From NCBI GenBank assembly GCA_015065075.1, contig SVRA01000009.1, positions 1-34,263 of the forward strand: a stretch of DNA of 34,263 nt, read 5' to 3'. The stretch comes from Oscillospiraceae bacterium. GTDB lineage: Bacteria; Bacillota; Clostridia; Oscillospirales; CAG-272. Below the pieces are notes generated by a model. It saw only the letters and a program-made list of their open reading frames with translations, did no database searches and was not told the DNA's origin. This document shows, piece by piece, positions 25,362 through 33,900 of this stretch (position 1 is the stretch's first letter; every line of letters starts with the position of its first letter). The translations under genes and the position numbers were made by a program.

Positions 25362-26684
25362 GTGGTAAAAATAGTATCGGTCGACAAAAACAGTCGCGCA
25401 GAAAATCACGGCATTCGCGGCGGAGACATTTTAATATCTATCAACGGCAGAGAGATTTCCGACGTGCTTGACTACCGCTTTTTCCTTGCGGACAGGACGA
25501 TTTGTCTGAGGCTTTCCAGAGAAGGCAGCGAATTCGAGGTCACGATCGTCAAAAAGCAATATGACGACATAGGTCTTGAGTTCGAAACGCCACTGATGGA
25601 CAAGAAGCACTCTTGCGAAAACAAGTGTATCTTCTGCTTCATCGATCAGCTGCCGAAGGGCATGAGAAAGACTCTTTATTTCAAGGACGACGATTCGCGC
25701 CTTTCCTTCCTGCACGGCAACTATATCACTCTCACCAATCTTCACGACAAGGACATTGACCGCATCATTGAGATGCATATTTCTCCGGTCAACGTCTCCG
25801 TGCACACAACCAATCCCGAGCTACGCGTCAAAATGATGCACAACAAGCGTGCGGGTGAGGTGCTTTCGTATATGAAAAAGCTTGCCGACGCAGGCATTTC
25901 GCTTTGCGGTCAGATCGTGCTTTGCAAGGGGATCAACGACGGAGAGGAGCTTGAGCGCTCTATGCGCGATCTTTCTGCCCTCTTCCCTGCTATGCAAAGC
26001 GTTTCGATAGTCCCCGCGGGACTTACAAGATACCGCGAAAAGCTCTATCCGCTCGAGTGCTTCTCGAAGGAGGAATCTGCACAGGTCATAGAGCAGGTCG
26101 ACAGATTCGCTCGCGAGCTTGAAGCAAATATCGGAAGCAGGATGTTCTTCTGCTCAGATGAATTCTATCTCAAGGCAGAGCTTCCTCTGCCTGAGGAGGA
26201 CTATTACGAGGGATACCCACAGATAGAAAACGGCGTTGGAATGATAACCTCGCTTGTCACAGAATTTCGCGGCGAGCTCGACTATCTCGATGAATATCTT
26301 GCAAGCTACAAAGCACCGAGGCGCGTATCAATAGCAACGGGGGCTGCCGCATACGATACTATCAAGCAGATGGCGATCGAGCTTGAGGCTCGCATCGAAG
26401 GCTTGCAGGTGGACGTATACAAGATAATCAACCACTTCTTCGGCGAGACGATAACAGTCTCGGGTCTGCTTACGGGCAAGGATATTGCCGAGCAGCTTGA
26501 TGGCAAGGAGCTTGGCGAGCTTTTGCTCTTCCCCGGGAACGCTCTGCGCGCAGGAGAGGATATCTTCCTTGACGATATGACGCCCGATGAGCTTTCTCGG
26601 AGCTTGAACGTCGCGGTCGCACCGTCGCGCAACAGCGGTGAGGGATTTATTTGCGACGTGCTTGGAGTAGAGCATCAGCTATAA
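25362..26684 (+). CDS. DUF512 radical SAM protein with PDZ domain
   Basis: 440 aa starting at GTG with AGAGGTG upstream. The N-terminal ~70 residues form a PDZ-like domain (SRAENHGIRGGDILISINGREI). The radical SAM iron-sulfur motif is CENKCIFC (Cys85-x3-Cys89-x2-Cys92), followed by FIDQLPKGMRKTLYFKDDDSRLSFLHGNYITLTN, diagnostic of the DUF512 family. The C-terminal domain includes ATGAAAYDTIKQMA and the closing region of DUF512 (LLLFPGNALRAGEDIFLDDMT). The reaction is not known. It lies immediately upstream of der, a conserved neighbour in Clostridia, suggesting a role linked to ribosome assembly or RNA modification, but this is inference from context only. Confidence 0.93.
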   Translation: MVKIVSVDKNSRAENHGIRGGDILISINGREISDVLDYRFFLADRTICLRLSREGSEFEVTIVKKQYDDIGLEFETPLMDKKHSCENKCIFCFIDQLPKGMRKTLYFKDDDSRLSFLHGNYITLTNLHDKDIDRIIEMHISPVNVSVHTTNPELRVKMMHNKRAGEVLSYMKKLADAGISLCGQIVLCKGINDGEELERSMRDLSALFPAMQSVSIVPAGLTRYREKLYPLECFSKEESAQVIEQVDRFARELEANIGSRMFFCSDEFYLKAELPLPEEDYYEGYPQIENGVGMITSLVTEFRGELDYLDEYLASYKAPRRVSIATGAAAYDTIKQMAIELEARIEGLQVDVYKIINHFFGETITVSGLLTGKDIAEQLDGKELGELLLFPGNALRAGEDIFLDDMTPDELSRSLNVAVAPSRNSGEGFICDVLGVEHQL

Positions 26685-26798
26685 CGGTGATGGGCATTGT
26701 CCCCATTCCCACTTAAGAATTTTCAAAGCACACCAAAAAGCAGGTTGTTTTGAAACCAAATTGTCCCAATACGTAATTTAAATACAAAAATTAATATG

Positions 26799-26819
26799 CT
26801 CCCTTTTCGGGGAGTTTTT
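26799..26819 (+). terminator. Probable terminator in the DUF512-der gap
   Basis: CTCCC pairs with GGGAG across a TTTTCG loop, followed by TTTTT, 115 nt after the DUF512 stop codon. The stem is short, so it may only be partial, or part of the larger repeat element that follows. Confidence 0.5.
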
Positions 26820-26875
26820 GGAATCCAAAACCTTTTTTCCAAAAAGGTTTTGGCAGGTGCAGGACAGAGTCCTGC
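26815..26875. repeat. Intergenic palindromic element, copy 2
   Basis: Located before der. A perfect 13-bp hairpin (26825-26837 and 26841-26853, TCC loop) has the loop-proximal stem ACCTTTTT/AAAAAGGT also found in the element at 8616-8662. The leader word GTTTTTGGAA and GGTGCAGG are also shared. A second perfect hairpin GCAGGAC-AGA-GTCCTGC (26859-26875) follows and ends 19 nt before the der ATG. Confidence 0.65.
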
Positions 26876-26893
26876 GAAAAAAGGAGTGATAAA

Positions 26894-28228
26894 ATGTCAA
26901 AACCCATAATTGCAATAGTAGGAAGACCCAACGTGGGCAAAAGCACGCTTTTCAACAAGCTGATCGGTGAGCGTCGCTCTATCGTTGAGGACGTGCCCGG
27001 TGTTACCCGCGACCGAATCTACGGCGAGACCGAGTGGACGGGCAGACAGTTTATAGTTATAGATACGGGAGGAATCGAGCCCAAGAGCGACGACGTCATC
27101 CTCTCGCAGATGAAGTTTCAGGCGCAGGTCGCTATTGAGGATGCCGACGTTATCGTATTTATGTGCGACGTCCGTACCGGTCTTACCGCAAACGACCGCG
27201 ACATAGCAATAATGCTCAAAAAGAGTGGAAAGCCGATCGTGCCGTGCATCAACAAGTGCGACAGCGTCGGATCTCTTCCCTATGAATTTTACGAGTTCTA
27301 CGAGCTTGGATTTGACTGCGAGCCGATCGCGGTCTCGTCGGTTCACGGCTCGGGCACGGGTGATCTGCTCGATGCTTGCGTAAACGCGCTTGGTGAGTGG
27401 GATTACACGGAAGAAGATGACGACTCAATAAAGGTCGCAGTCATCGGCAAGCCTAACGCGGGCAAGTCGTCTATAATCAACCGCATGCTCGGTCAGACCC
27501 GTCTTATCGTTTCGGACATCGCGGGAACTACCAGAGACGCCGTTGACAGTCCTCTTGAAAACGAATTCGGCAAATACACGCTTATCGACACGGCAGGCAT
27601 TCGCCGCCAGTCGAAGATCAACGACAATATCGAAAAATACAGCGTTCTCCGCGCACATATGGCGGTCGAGCGCGCAGACGTTTGTCTTATTATGATCGAC
27701 GCATCGGTTGGAATCACAGAGCAGGACGAGAAGATCGCAGGAATCGCGCACGACTCGGGCAAGGCATCCATAATCATCGTCAACAAGTGGGATTCGGTTG
27801 AAAAGGACAACTCCACGGTTAACGAATTCACCCAAAGGATCAGAGAGCATCTTTCCTATATGCCCTACGCTCCCATCCTTTTCGTATCGGCAAAGACCGG
27901 TCAGCGTATCGACAACATTTTTGAGCGCATCAACTACGTTCACGGTCAGGCAACTCTCCGCATATCCACGGGTATGCTCAACGACGTGCTCGGCGAGGCA
28001 ACGATGAGAGTCCAGCCTCCCACGGACAAGGGCAAGAGACTGAAGATCTACTACATGACTCAGATCAGCGTAGCTCCCCCCACGTTCGTTATCTTCTGCA
28101 ACAATGCCGAGCTTTTCCATTTCTCTTATCAGCGCTATATTGAGAACTGTCTGCGCGAAACATTTGGATTCTCGGGCACACCGATAAAGCTGATCATTCG
28201 CGAGCGCGGCGGAGACAACGACAAATAA
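26894..28228 (+). CDS. der: Ribosome biogenesis GTPase Der (EngA)
   Basis: 444 aa with two tandem GTPase domains and a C-terminal KH-like domain. First G domain: GRPNVGKSTLFNKL (G1), DTGG (G3), NKCD (G4). Second: GKPNAGKSSIINRM (G1), GTTRDAVD (switch I), DTAGIRR (G3), NKWD (G4). The C-terminal part ends YIENCLRETFGFSGTPIKLIIRERGG, typical of Der. Der is needed for 50S subunit maturation. The ATG has AAGGAGTG upstream. The gene follows the DUF512 gene after a 209-nt repeat-containing gap and precedes an unknown membrane protein by 11 nt. Confidence 0.97.
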   Translation: MSKPIIAIVGRPNVGKSTLFNKLIGERRSIVEDVPGVTRDRIYGETEWTGRQFIVIDTGGIEPKSDDVILSQMKFQAQVAIEDADVIVFMCDVRTGLTANDRDIAIMLKKSGKPIVPCINKCDSVGSLPYEFYEFYELGFDCEPIAVSSVHGSGTGDLLDACVNALGEWDYTEEDDDSIKVAVIGKPNAGKSSIINRMLGQTRLIVSDIAGTTRDAVDSPLENEFGKYTLIDTAGIRRQSKINDNIEKYSVLRAHMAVERADVCLIMIDASVGITEQDEKIAGIAHDSGKASIIIVNKWDSVEKDNSTVNEFTQRIREHLSYMPYAPILFVSAKTGQRIDNIFERINYVHGQATLRISTGMLNDVLGEATMRVQPPTDKGKRLKIYYMTQISVAPPTFVIFCNNAELFHFSYQRYIENCLRETFGFSGTPIKLIIRERGGDNDK

Positions 28229-28239
28229 CGAGGTATAAA

Positions 28240-30241
<2,002 letters not shown>

Positions 30242-30264
30242 CTAAAACAAATCAGGAGGCACAC

Positions 30265-30810
30265 ATGAACATCTGGCACGACATTGACCCAAAAATGATC
30301 ACACCCACGGACTTTTCAGCGGTTATTGAGATATCCAAGGACAGCAGCTGTAAATACGAGCTTGACAAGAAAACGGGCATGCTTCGCCTAGACCGCGTGC
30401 TCTACACTGCCACACACTATCCCGCAAATTACGGATTTATTCCAAGAACCTACGCTGATGACGGCGACCCACTTGACGTTCTCGTTCTCTGCTCTGAGCA
30501 GATAGTACCTATGACGCTCGTTCAGGTATATCCCATCGGCGCTATGCGAATGATAGACGGCGGCAAGCTCGACGATAAGATCATCGCCGTGCCCTTCTCC
30601 GACCCTACCTATCGTGGCATCAAGTCCATAGACGAGCTTCCTCCTCACATTTTCGATGAAATCATGCATTTTTTCACCGTTTACAAGCAGCTTGAAAGCA
30701 AACAGACTGCGGTCAAAACGCTTTTCGACTATGCAGAGGCGGTCGACATAATACGCGACGCGATCGAGGCTTATGATAAGCTTATCAAAAATTCTGCGAA
30801 GGAAGAATAA
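30265..30810 (+). CDS. ppa: Inorganic pyrophosphatase, family I
   Basis: 181 aa, the family I size. The signature DGDPLDVLVL is present, with preceding catalytic motif YPANYGFIPRTYADDGD and later KIIAVPFSDPTY and HFFTVYKQLE. It hydrolyses pyrophosphate and pulls biosynthetic reactions forward in the cytoplasm. The ATG has a strong CAGGAGGC ribosome binding site. It is 23 nt after obg and ends the conserved part of the operon. Confidence 0.95.
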   Translation: MNIWHDIDPKMITPTDFSAVIEISKDSSCKYELDKKTGMLRLDRVLYTATHYPANYGFIPRTYADDGDPLDVLVLCSEQIVPMTLVQVYPIGAMRMIDGGKLDDKIIAVPFSDPTYRGIKSIDELPPHIFDEIMHFFTVYKQLESKQTAVKTLFDYAEAVDIIRDAIEAYDKLIKNSAKEE

Positions 30811-30863
30811 AAAACTTTTGCTCGGTTCATAATTCCTATAACCGATATTGAGGGAGGGATTAT

Positions 30864-31046
30864 ATGAAAGGGCTAAAAATTATTCTCGCGGTGTCTGCTT
30901 TGCTTCTGGCAGGAGTTGGAACGGCGGGCGCGCTGATGAATACCAAAAAGGCAAGAATGAGACGTCTTGCAAAAAAGACCGGCAGAGCTATGTATGCCGT
31001 CGGTACTGTCTTGCGTACGCTTTCCTGCCAGGGCGAGCTTGAGTAA
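30864..31046 (+). CDS. Small membrane protein, unknown
   Basis: 60 aa with a ribosome binding site GAGGGAGGGATT and a strong terminator right after its stop. One hydrophobic segment (about residues 4-25, LKIILAVSALLLAGVGTAGAL) is followed by a very basic stretch KKARMRRLAKKTGR and a short tail. It is too short to assign to a family. It is transcribed with, or just after, the pyrophosphatase gene. The clear ribosome binding site and terminator argue that it is a real gene and not a chance ORF. Confidence 0.6.
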   Translation: MKGLKIILAVSALLLAGVGTAGALMNTKKARMRRLAKKTGRAMYAVGTVLRTLSCQGELE

Positions 31047-31048
31047 AT

Positions 31049-31086
31049 AAAAAACAGCGGTTGCGTATTTGCAACCGCTGTTTTTT
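31049..31086. terminator. Bidirectional terminator
   Basis: Perfect 16-bp stem AAAAAACAGCGGTTGC/GCAACCGCTGTTTTTT with a 6-nt loop, directly after the 60-aa gene and overlapping the stop codon of the convergent wall hydrolase gene. It can serve both directions. Confidence 0.9.
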
Positions 31087-31987
31087 ATTTATAAAACGAG
31101 TGATTTCCCACTGTAAAGGCATAGGGTCTGGTTCTTGAGATCCATGAATTCGGCGCCTTTTGGGGATTTACAAAGTATAAAACTTCACTTGACAGCGAAT
31201 ATCCTTCAAGGCAGATCTTTGCGGCAATTATTGAGTCAACCGTGGGGGTCTGATATATAGTGCCGTTCGATACGGGAGCAAACTGTATGCCATATCTTTT
31301 ATCAAATATGACCCCGTATATCGTGTTGGGGAATGCCGACGATCTGACACGGTTCAATATGACGTTTCCGACCGCGATCTTGCCCTGCATAGGCTCTCCT
31401 TTGGCTTCAGCAGAGATTATTCGTGCCAGCCAGTAGACCTGATCGGCATTGTAGACCTGCGATCCGCTTTTGAGTCTTCTCGTATCTCCCGAGCTGACGT
31501 AAAACCCGTTTATCGAGTCTCTCCACTCGACCTTTGAGTTCAACGCCTTTGTCATAGGCAATATAGGAACGTATATCTCGCCGCCGTACTGAATGACCTC
31601 TCTGCTAGTATAGAAATATCGATCGTTAGCTATAATATAAAGGTCTCCGGCATGAGCAGTTATTTCAAGATTTTCACCTGAAACTCTCGCGGTCGCCGTT
31701 GTCGAATTGTAAGAATATGTAAACCTTCCAAGCCAATCCGCAAAGGCAAATATCGGAACGTAGGTTATGCCGCCAAGGTTAAATACCCTGCCGCCGAGAA
31801 CGCTCCGTCCGTTTACGTTGAGGTTAATATTGTACGCTCCCGACGGTATCGCTCGCGCCGACCTCTCACCCGCTACGACCGTTTCGTTCATTTCCGCAGC
31901 TGTCGCTCCCGCACTAAAGACGGGCAGTGCCGTCATAGCCAATCCTACTGCCAAGCATATAGCCATGATTCTTTTTTTCATCGTCAT
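31085..31987 (-). CDS. Secreted SleB-type cell wall hydrolase
   Basis: 300 aa. A signal peptide (MTMKKRIMAICLAVGLAMTALPVFSAGATA) is followed by a copper-amine-oxidase-N-like domain (about residues 50-165: VNGRSVLGGRVFNLGGITYVPIFAFADWLG, and a second repeat GGEIYVPILPMTKALNSKVEW), a common extracellular beta domain in Clostridia. The C-terminal half is a Hydrolase_2 (SleB/CwlJ) lytic domain: LARIISAEAKGEPMQGKIAVGNVILNRV and YGIQFAPVSNGTI. Catalytic glutamate is in SAEAKGE. SleB proteins cut spore cortex or vegetative peptidoglycan; no germination gene is nearby, so a general wall role is as likely. It has AAAGGAG upstream. Confidence 0.88.
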   Translation of the reverse strand: MTMKKRIMAICLAVGLAMTALPVFSAGATAAEMNETVVAGERSARAIPSGAYNINLNVNGRSVLGGRVFNLGGITYVPIFAFADWLGRFTYSYNSTTATARVSGENLEITAHAGDLYIIANDRYFYTSREVIQYGGEIYVPILPMTKALNSKVEWRDSINGFYVSSGDTRRLKSGSQVYNADQVYWLARIISAEAKGEPMQGKIAVGNVILNRVRSSAFPNTIYGVIFDKRYGIQFAPVSNGTIYQTPTVDSIIAAKICLEGYSLSSEVLYFVNPQKAPNSWISRTRPYAFTVGNHSFYK

Positions 31988-32022
31988 AAAAATTCTCCTT
32001 TCACATCATTGTGGCACAACTT

Positions 32023-32051
32023 ATTTTAACATAAGTGAAACTGTGGTTCAA
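32023..32051 (-). promoter_or_regulatory. Sigma-A promoter for the wall hydrolase
   Basis: On the minus strand -35 TTGAAC (complement 32046-32051), 17-nt spacer, -10 TAAAAT (complement 32023-32028), 35 nt upstream of the hydrolase ATG. Confidence 0.65.
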
Positions 32052-32110
32052 GGCACAATATTTTCCCAAAATTCAATGATATGGTAAAAATAGTCTCCAA
32101 GCCACCTTTT

Positions 32111-32139
32111 TTGGCAATATTATATTTTATTTACATAAA
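32111..32139 (+). promoter_or_regulatory. Possible plus-strand promoter for the candidate RNA
   Basis: -35 TTGGCA (32111-32116), 17-nt spacer, -10 CATAAA (32134-32139). The -10 box is only 4 of 6 and sits in AT-rich DNA, so it is weakly supported. Confidence 0.35.
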
Positions 32140-32203
32140 TTACTCACAAAAAAGCATCATAAATAGAGCAAAAACGGCGGATAATATGTGCGGAGTGGCG
32201 AAC

Positions 32204-32245
32204 AAAAAAGAAAAATAGCTTTAGCCGAAACTCGCGACTAAAGCT
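32204..32245 (-). terminator. Possible minus-strand terminator hairpin
   Basis: AGCTTTAG/CTAAAGCT stem (32217-32224 and 32238-32245) which, read on the minus strand, is followed by ATTTTTCTTTTTT. No minus-strand gene upstream needs it, so it may be an internal helix of the candidate plus-strand RNA or the end of an unseen minus-strand transcript. Confidence 0.4.
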
Positions 32246-32402
32246 CGCCGCTTTTAACCGATAAGATCTCTTTATACAAGTCAAACATGGACGGTAAGTT
32301 AAAATGTTCAAGCGAATATTAAACTTCAAGCAGAGCGCAATTTTCGCGCGTTGGCGCCGATGTCGCGTCCACCCTCTCGCCCTGGCTTGACGATATTTAT
32401 AA

Positions 32403-32436
32403 GGAACGGAAACCACAAAATTTCCGTTCCGTTTTT
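32403..32436 (+). terminator. Rho-independent terminator of the candidate RNA
   Basis: Perfect 10-bp stem GGAACGGAAA/TTTCCGTTCC with an 8-nt loop, followed by GTTTTTGCGTTTTTG. No plus-strand protein gene lies upstream, so it implies a plus-strand RNA ending here. Confidence 0.8.
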
Positions 32437-32468
32437 GCGTTTTTGTTTGAAATTATTTTTTATTTCGG

Positions 32469-32497
32469 TTGACAAATCTGCTCAAGTTTGATATAAT
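32469..32497 (+). promoter_or_regulatory. Consensus sigma-A promoter for the tRNA-Pro locus
   Basis: Perfect -35 TTGACA (32469-32474), 17-nt spacer, perfect -10 TATAAT (32492-32497). Transcripts from here would run through the degenerate tRNA-like copy and then tRNA-Pro. No other plus-strand promoter as good lies closer to the tRNA. Confidence 0.85.
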
Positions 32498-32523
32498 ATG
32501 TTAGTAAGTGGTTTGACTACATG

Positions 32524-32581
32524 TTTGACCACTTACGGAAATTGACCTAAAAATCGAATATTTTTCACACTTCGGGGTGTG
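32524..32581 (+). repeat. 58-bp direct repeat, copy 1
   Basis: 58 nt identical to 32743-32800 (offset 219 bases). It starts TTTGACCACTTACGG and ends TTCGGGGTGTG, taking in the 5' leader and first nine bases of the tRNA-Pro. The ~20 nt before each copy are also similar but diverged. A leader hairpin CACAC-TTCGG-GTGTG is present in both copies. Confidence 0.9.
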
Positions 32582-32650
32582 TGCGCATTGCTTTCTGTGA
32601 AAGCGGTAGCGCGCTAGCTTTGGGAGCATGCAGGCGGCTTTCGCTTCTTG
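32573..32650 (+). pseudogene. Degenerate tRNA-Pro-like copy
   Basis: It starts with the same CGGGGTGTG as the tRNA-Pro, then has GCGC...GCGC D-arm strands and CTTTGGGAGC, which contains the TTTGGGA anticodon-loop sequence of the intact gene. The D-loop is enlarged by a self-complementary insert, GCTTTC-TGT-GAAAGC. The anticodon stem is not paired properly, and no T-arm (TTCGAAT) or matching 3' acceptor strand is present. It should not fold as a functional tRNA. The 3' boundary is approximate. Confidence 0.5.
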
Positions 32651-32742
32651 ATTTTTCAAATGCTCGAAAACCCTTGAAAACACTCACTTTTTCGGCTGTT
32701 TGCCTTTTCAAAAAAACACCGACAAAATGTTTTGACCACAGA

Positions 32743-32800
32743 TTTGACCACTTACGGAAATTGACCTAAAAATCGAATATTTTTCACACTTCGGGGTGTG
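32743..32800 (+). repeat. 58-bp direct repeat, copy 2
   Basis: Second exact copy of the 58-bp repeat; its last nine bases are the start of the functional tRNA-Pro gene. Confidence 0.9.
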
Positions 32801-32867
32801 GCGCAGTTGGTAGCGCGCGACGTTTGGGACGTCGATGCCGCAGGTTCGAATCCTGTCACTCCGACCA
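32792..32867 (+). tRNA. tRNA-Pro (anticodon TGG)
   Basis: 76 nt with encoded CCA. The acceptor stem CGGGGTG/CACTCCG pairs with one G-U; D arm GCGC-AGTTGGTA-GCGC; anticodon stem CGACG/CGTCG around loop TTTGGGA gives anticodon TGG (proline); T arm GCAGG-TTCGAAT-CCTGT. Discriminator A then CCA. All helices are intact, so it is likely functional. Its 3' end lies directly beside the AT-rich foreign gene and a nearby integrase. Confidence 0.95.
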
Positions 32868-32892
32868 AAATCGCGGTTTTGACCGCAAAATC

Positions 32893-32921
32893 AAAGCCGT
32901 AAGGGGCATCCTTGCGGCTTT
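32893..32921 (+). terminator. Terminator after tRNA-Pro
   Basis: 12-bp stem AAAGCCGTAAGG/CCTTGCGGCTTT with one wobble and a 5-nt loop, then TCTTC. A small GCGGT/ACCGC hairpin (32873-32886) precedes it. The T tract is short, so termination may be incomplete. Confidence 0.55.
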
Positions 32922-32963
32922 CTTCATTGTATTATCACAAAAAAATTAAACGGAGATTGTAAT

Positions 32964-33836
32964 ATGAGTTCAGAAGTTAAATCTAAATGTTTTATCATAA
33001 CTCCCATTGGAGATGATAACGATCCAATAAGACGTCACATTGATAGAATTATTGATGCAGCAATCATACCTGCGTTGGGTGAAAAATATGAAATTGTTGT
33101 TGCTCACAGAATATATGAACCGGGATCCATTACAAAGCAAATTATTTCTGAAATATACAACGACTGTTTAGTTGTTGCTAATATAACCAACCGTAATCCA
33201 AATGTAATGTATGAACTTGCTTTACGTCACGCAATTGGCAAACCTGTTATAACGATTGCAGAAAAAGGAACATCTTTACCATCTGATATTATTATGCAGC
33301 GGGCAATATTTTATCATAATGACGCAAAAGGCGTTTTGGAATTAAAAGAAGAACTTGTCAAAGCAGAATCCGAGATTGATTTTGAGAAAACAAGTGGTCC
33401 AATATTTGAAGTTTTAGGCGATATTAGTCGAGATACTCAAATTATTCAGAAAGCAACTGAAGAAAATCACGGCGATATAGAACCTTTGAAGTATATTCTT
33501 GAAAGATTGGATAGAATCGAACATACCATAAAGTCAACAAACGAAAAAAGACACAGTAATGTGCCATTTGATATTGCTCCTTTTAGAACAACTATTGCTT
33601 TCAGCTATGAAGATATTTCCCATCAAACCAGTCCGAAAACGATTTTAAATCGCTTATCGTCTGTCAAAAAGATTGATGGATATGTTGATGTGGTTGATGT
33701 TAAAGTGAATCCTGATGAAAGGATTATTGCCGTTATGTTATTGGTATCCGATACTACTCATATGCCTGAAGTGTACCAATATTGTTATAAAATTCTTTCG
33801 GAGTGCGGATTTAAAAAAGTTACGCTGTATCAGTAA
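32964..33836 (+). CDS. Nucleoside 2-deoxyribosyltransferase/TIR-like protein, probable defence gene
   Basis: 290 aa. Residues 1-105 form a Rossmann-like domain of the nucleoside 2-deoxyribosyltransferase/TIR-like superfamily: KCFIITPIGDDNDPIRRHID, EPGSITKQIISEIYNDCLVVANIT, and RNPNVMYELALRHAIGKPVI with the conserved glutamate in YEL. These folds cleave or bind nucleosides or NAD and are frequent in anti-phage and conflict systems; catalysis here is inferred. A helical linker (EPLKYILERLDRIEHTI) joins a C-terminal ~100-residue domain of unknown type. The gene is visibly AT-richer and uses different codons (AAA, TTA, ATT) from its neighbours, pointing to transfer. GGAG precedes the ATG. It lies alone between tRNA-Pro and an integrase. 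Confidence 0.75.
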   Translation: MSSEVKSKCFIITPIGDDNDPIRRHIDRIIDAAIIPALGEKYEIVVAHRIYEPGSITKQIISEIYNDCLVVANITNRNPNVMYELALRHAIGKPVITIAEKGTSLPSDIIMQRAIFYHNDAKGVLELKEELVKAESEIDFEKTSGPIFEVLGDISRDTQIIQKATEENHGDIEPLKYILERLDRIEHTIKSTNEKRHSNVPFDIAPFRTTIAFSYEDISHQTSPKTILNRLSSVKKIDGYVDVVDVKVNPDERIIAVMLLVSDTTHMPEVYQYCYKILSECGFKKVTLYQ

Positions 33837-33849
33837 TCTTTCTTTGTTT

Positions 33850-33857
33850 ACTCCGAC
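33850..33857. repeat. Possible attachment-site remnant
   Basis: ACTCCGAC repeats the last bases of tRNA-Pro (32858-32865) in the same orientation, about 990 bases away, on the far side of the AT-rich gene. An integrase at a tRNA 3' end often leaves such a repeat. Eight bases alone are weak evidence. Confidence 0.3.
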
Positions 33858-33866
33858 GCAATTTTT

Positions 33867-33900
33867 GAGGGCTGACCGTTTTGGTCAGCCCTCTTTTTTT
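33867..33900 (+). terminator. Terminator after the TIR-like gene
   Basis: Perfect 11-bp stem GAGGGCTGACC/GGTCAGCCCTC with a 5-nt loop, followed by TTTTTTT. It is 30 nt after the gene stop on the plus strand and borders the integrase stop codon on the minus strand. Confidence 0.9.

Larger units (their letters stand above)
32148..32436 (+). ncRNA. Candidate structured non-coding RNA
   Basis: No convincing ORF lies in this stretch. On the plus strand it has a possible promoter upstream and ends at a textbook terminator (32403-32436). Inside, CAAGTC (32277-32282) can pair with GGCTTG (32384-32389), and GGACG (32289-32293) with CGTCC (32366-32370), enclosing a GCGC stem (32335-32338 with 32346-32349). 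The outer helix needs a G-U pair that exists only in the plus-strand RNA. A further 8-bp hairpin is at 32217-32245. I matched it to no known RNA: tmRNA, RNase P and SRP signatures are all missing. It could instead be a leader remnant. Confidence 0.35.

Noticed and set aside
32190-32270. tmRNA tag-like reading (GCTTTAGCC)
   Set aside because: No tag ORF ending in ALAA-like residues, no tRNA-like 3' end with CCA, and no typical 5' end.
32340-32380. T-box-like GGGTGGACGCGA on the minus strand
   Set aside because: Two bases short of the T-box core, no antiterminator pairing found, and the next minus-strand gene is a wall hydrolase, not an amino-acid gene.
32144-32416. 90-aa minus-strand ORF
   Set aside because: Composition (many Arg, Phe runs) and lack of a ribosome binding site argue against coding; the stretch shows RNA hairpins instead.
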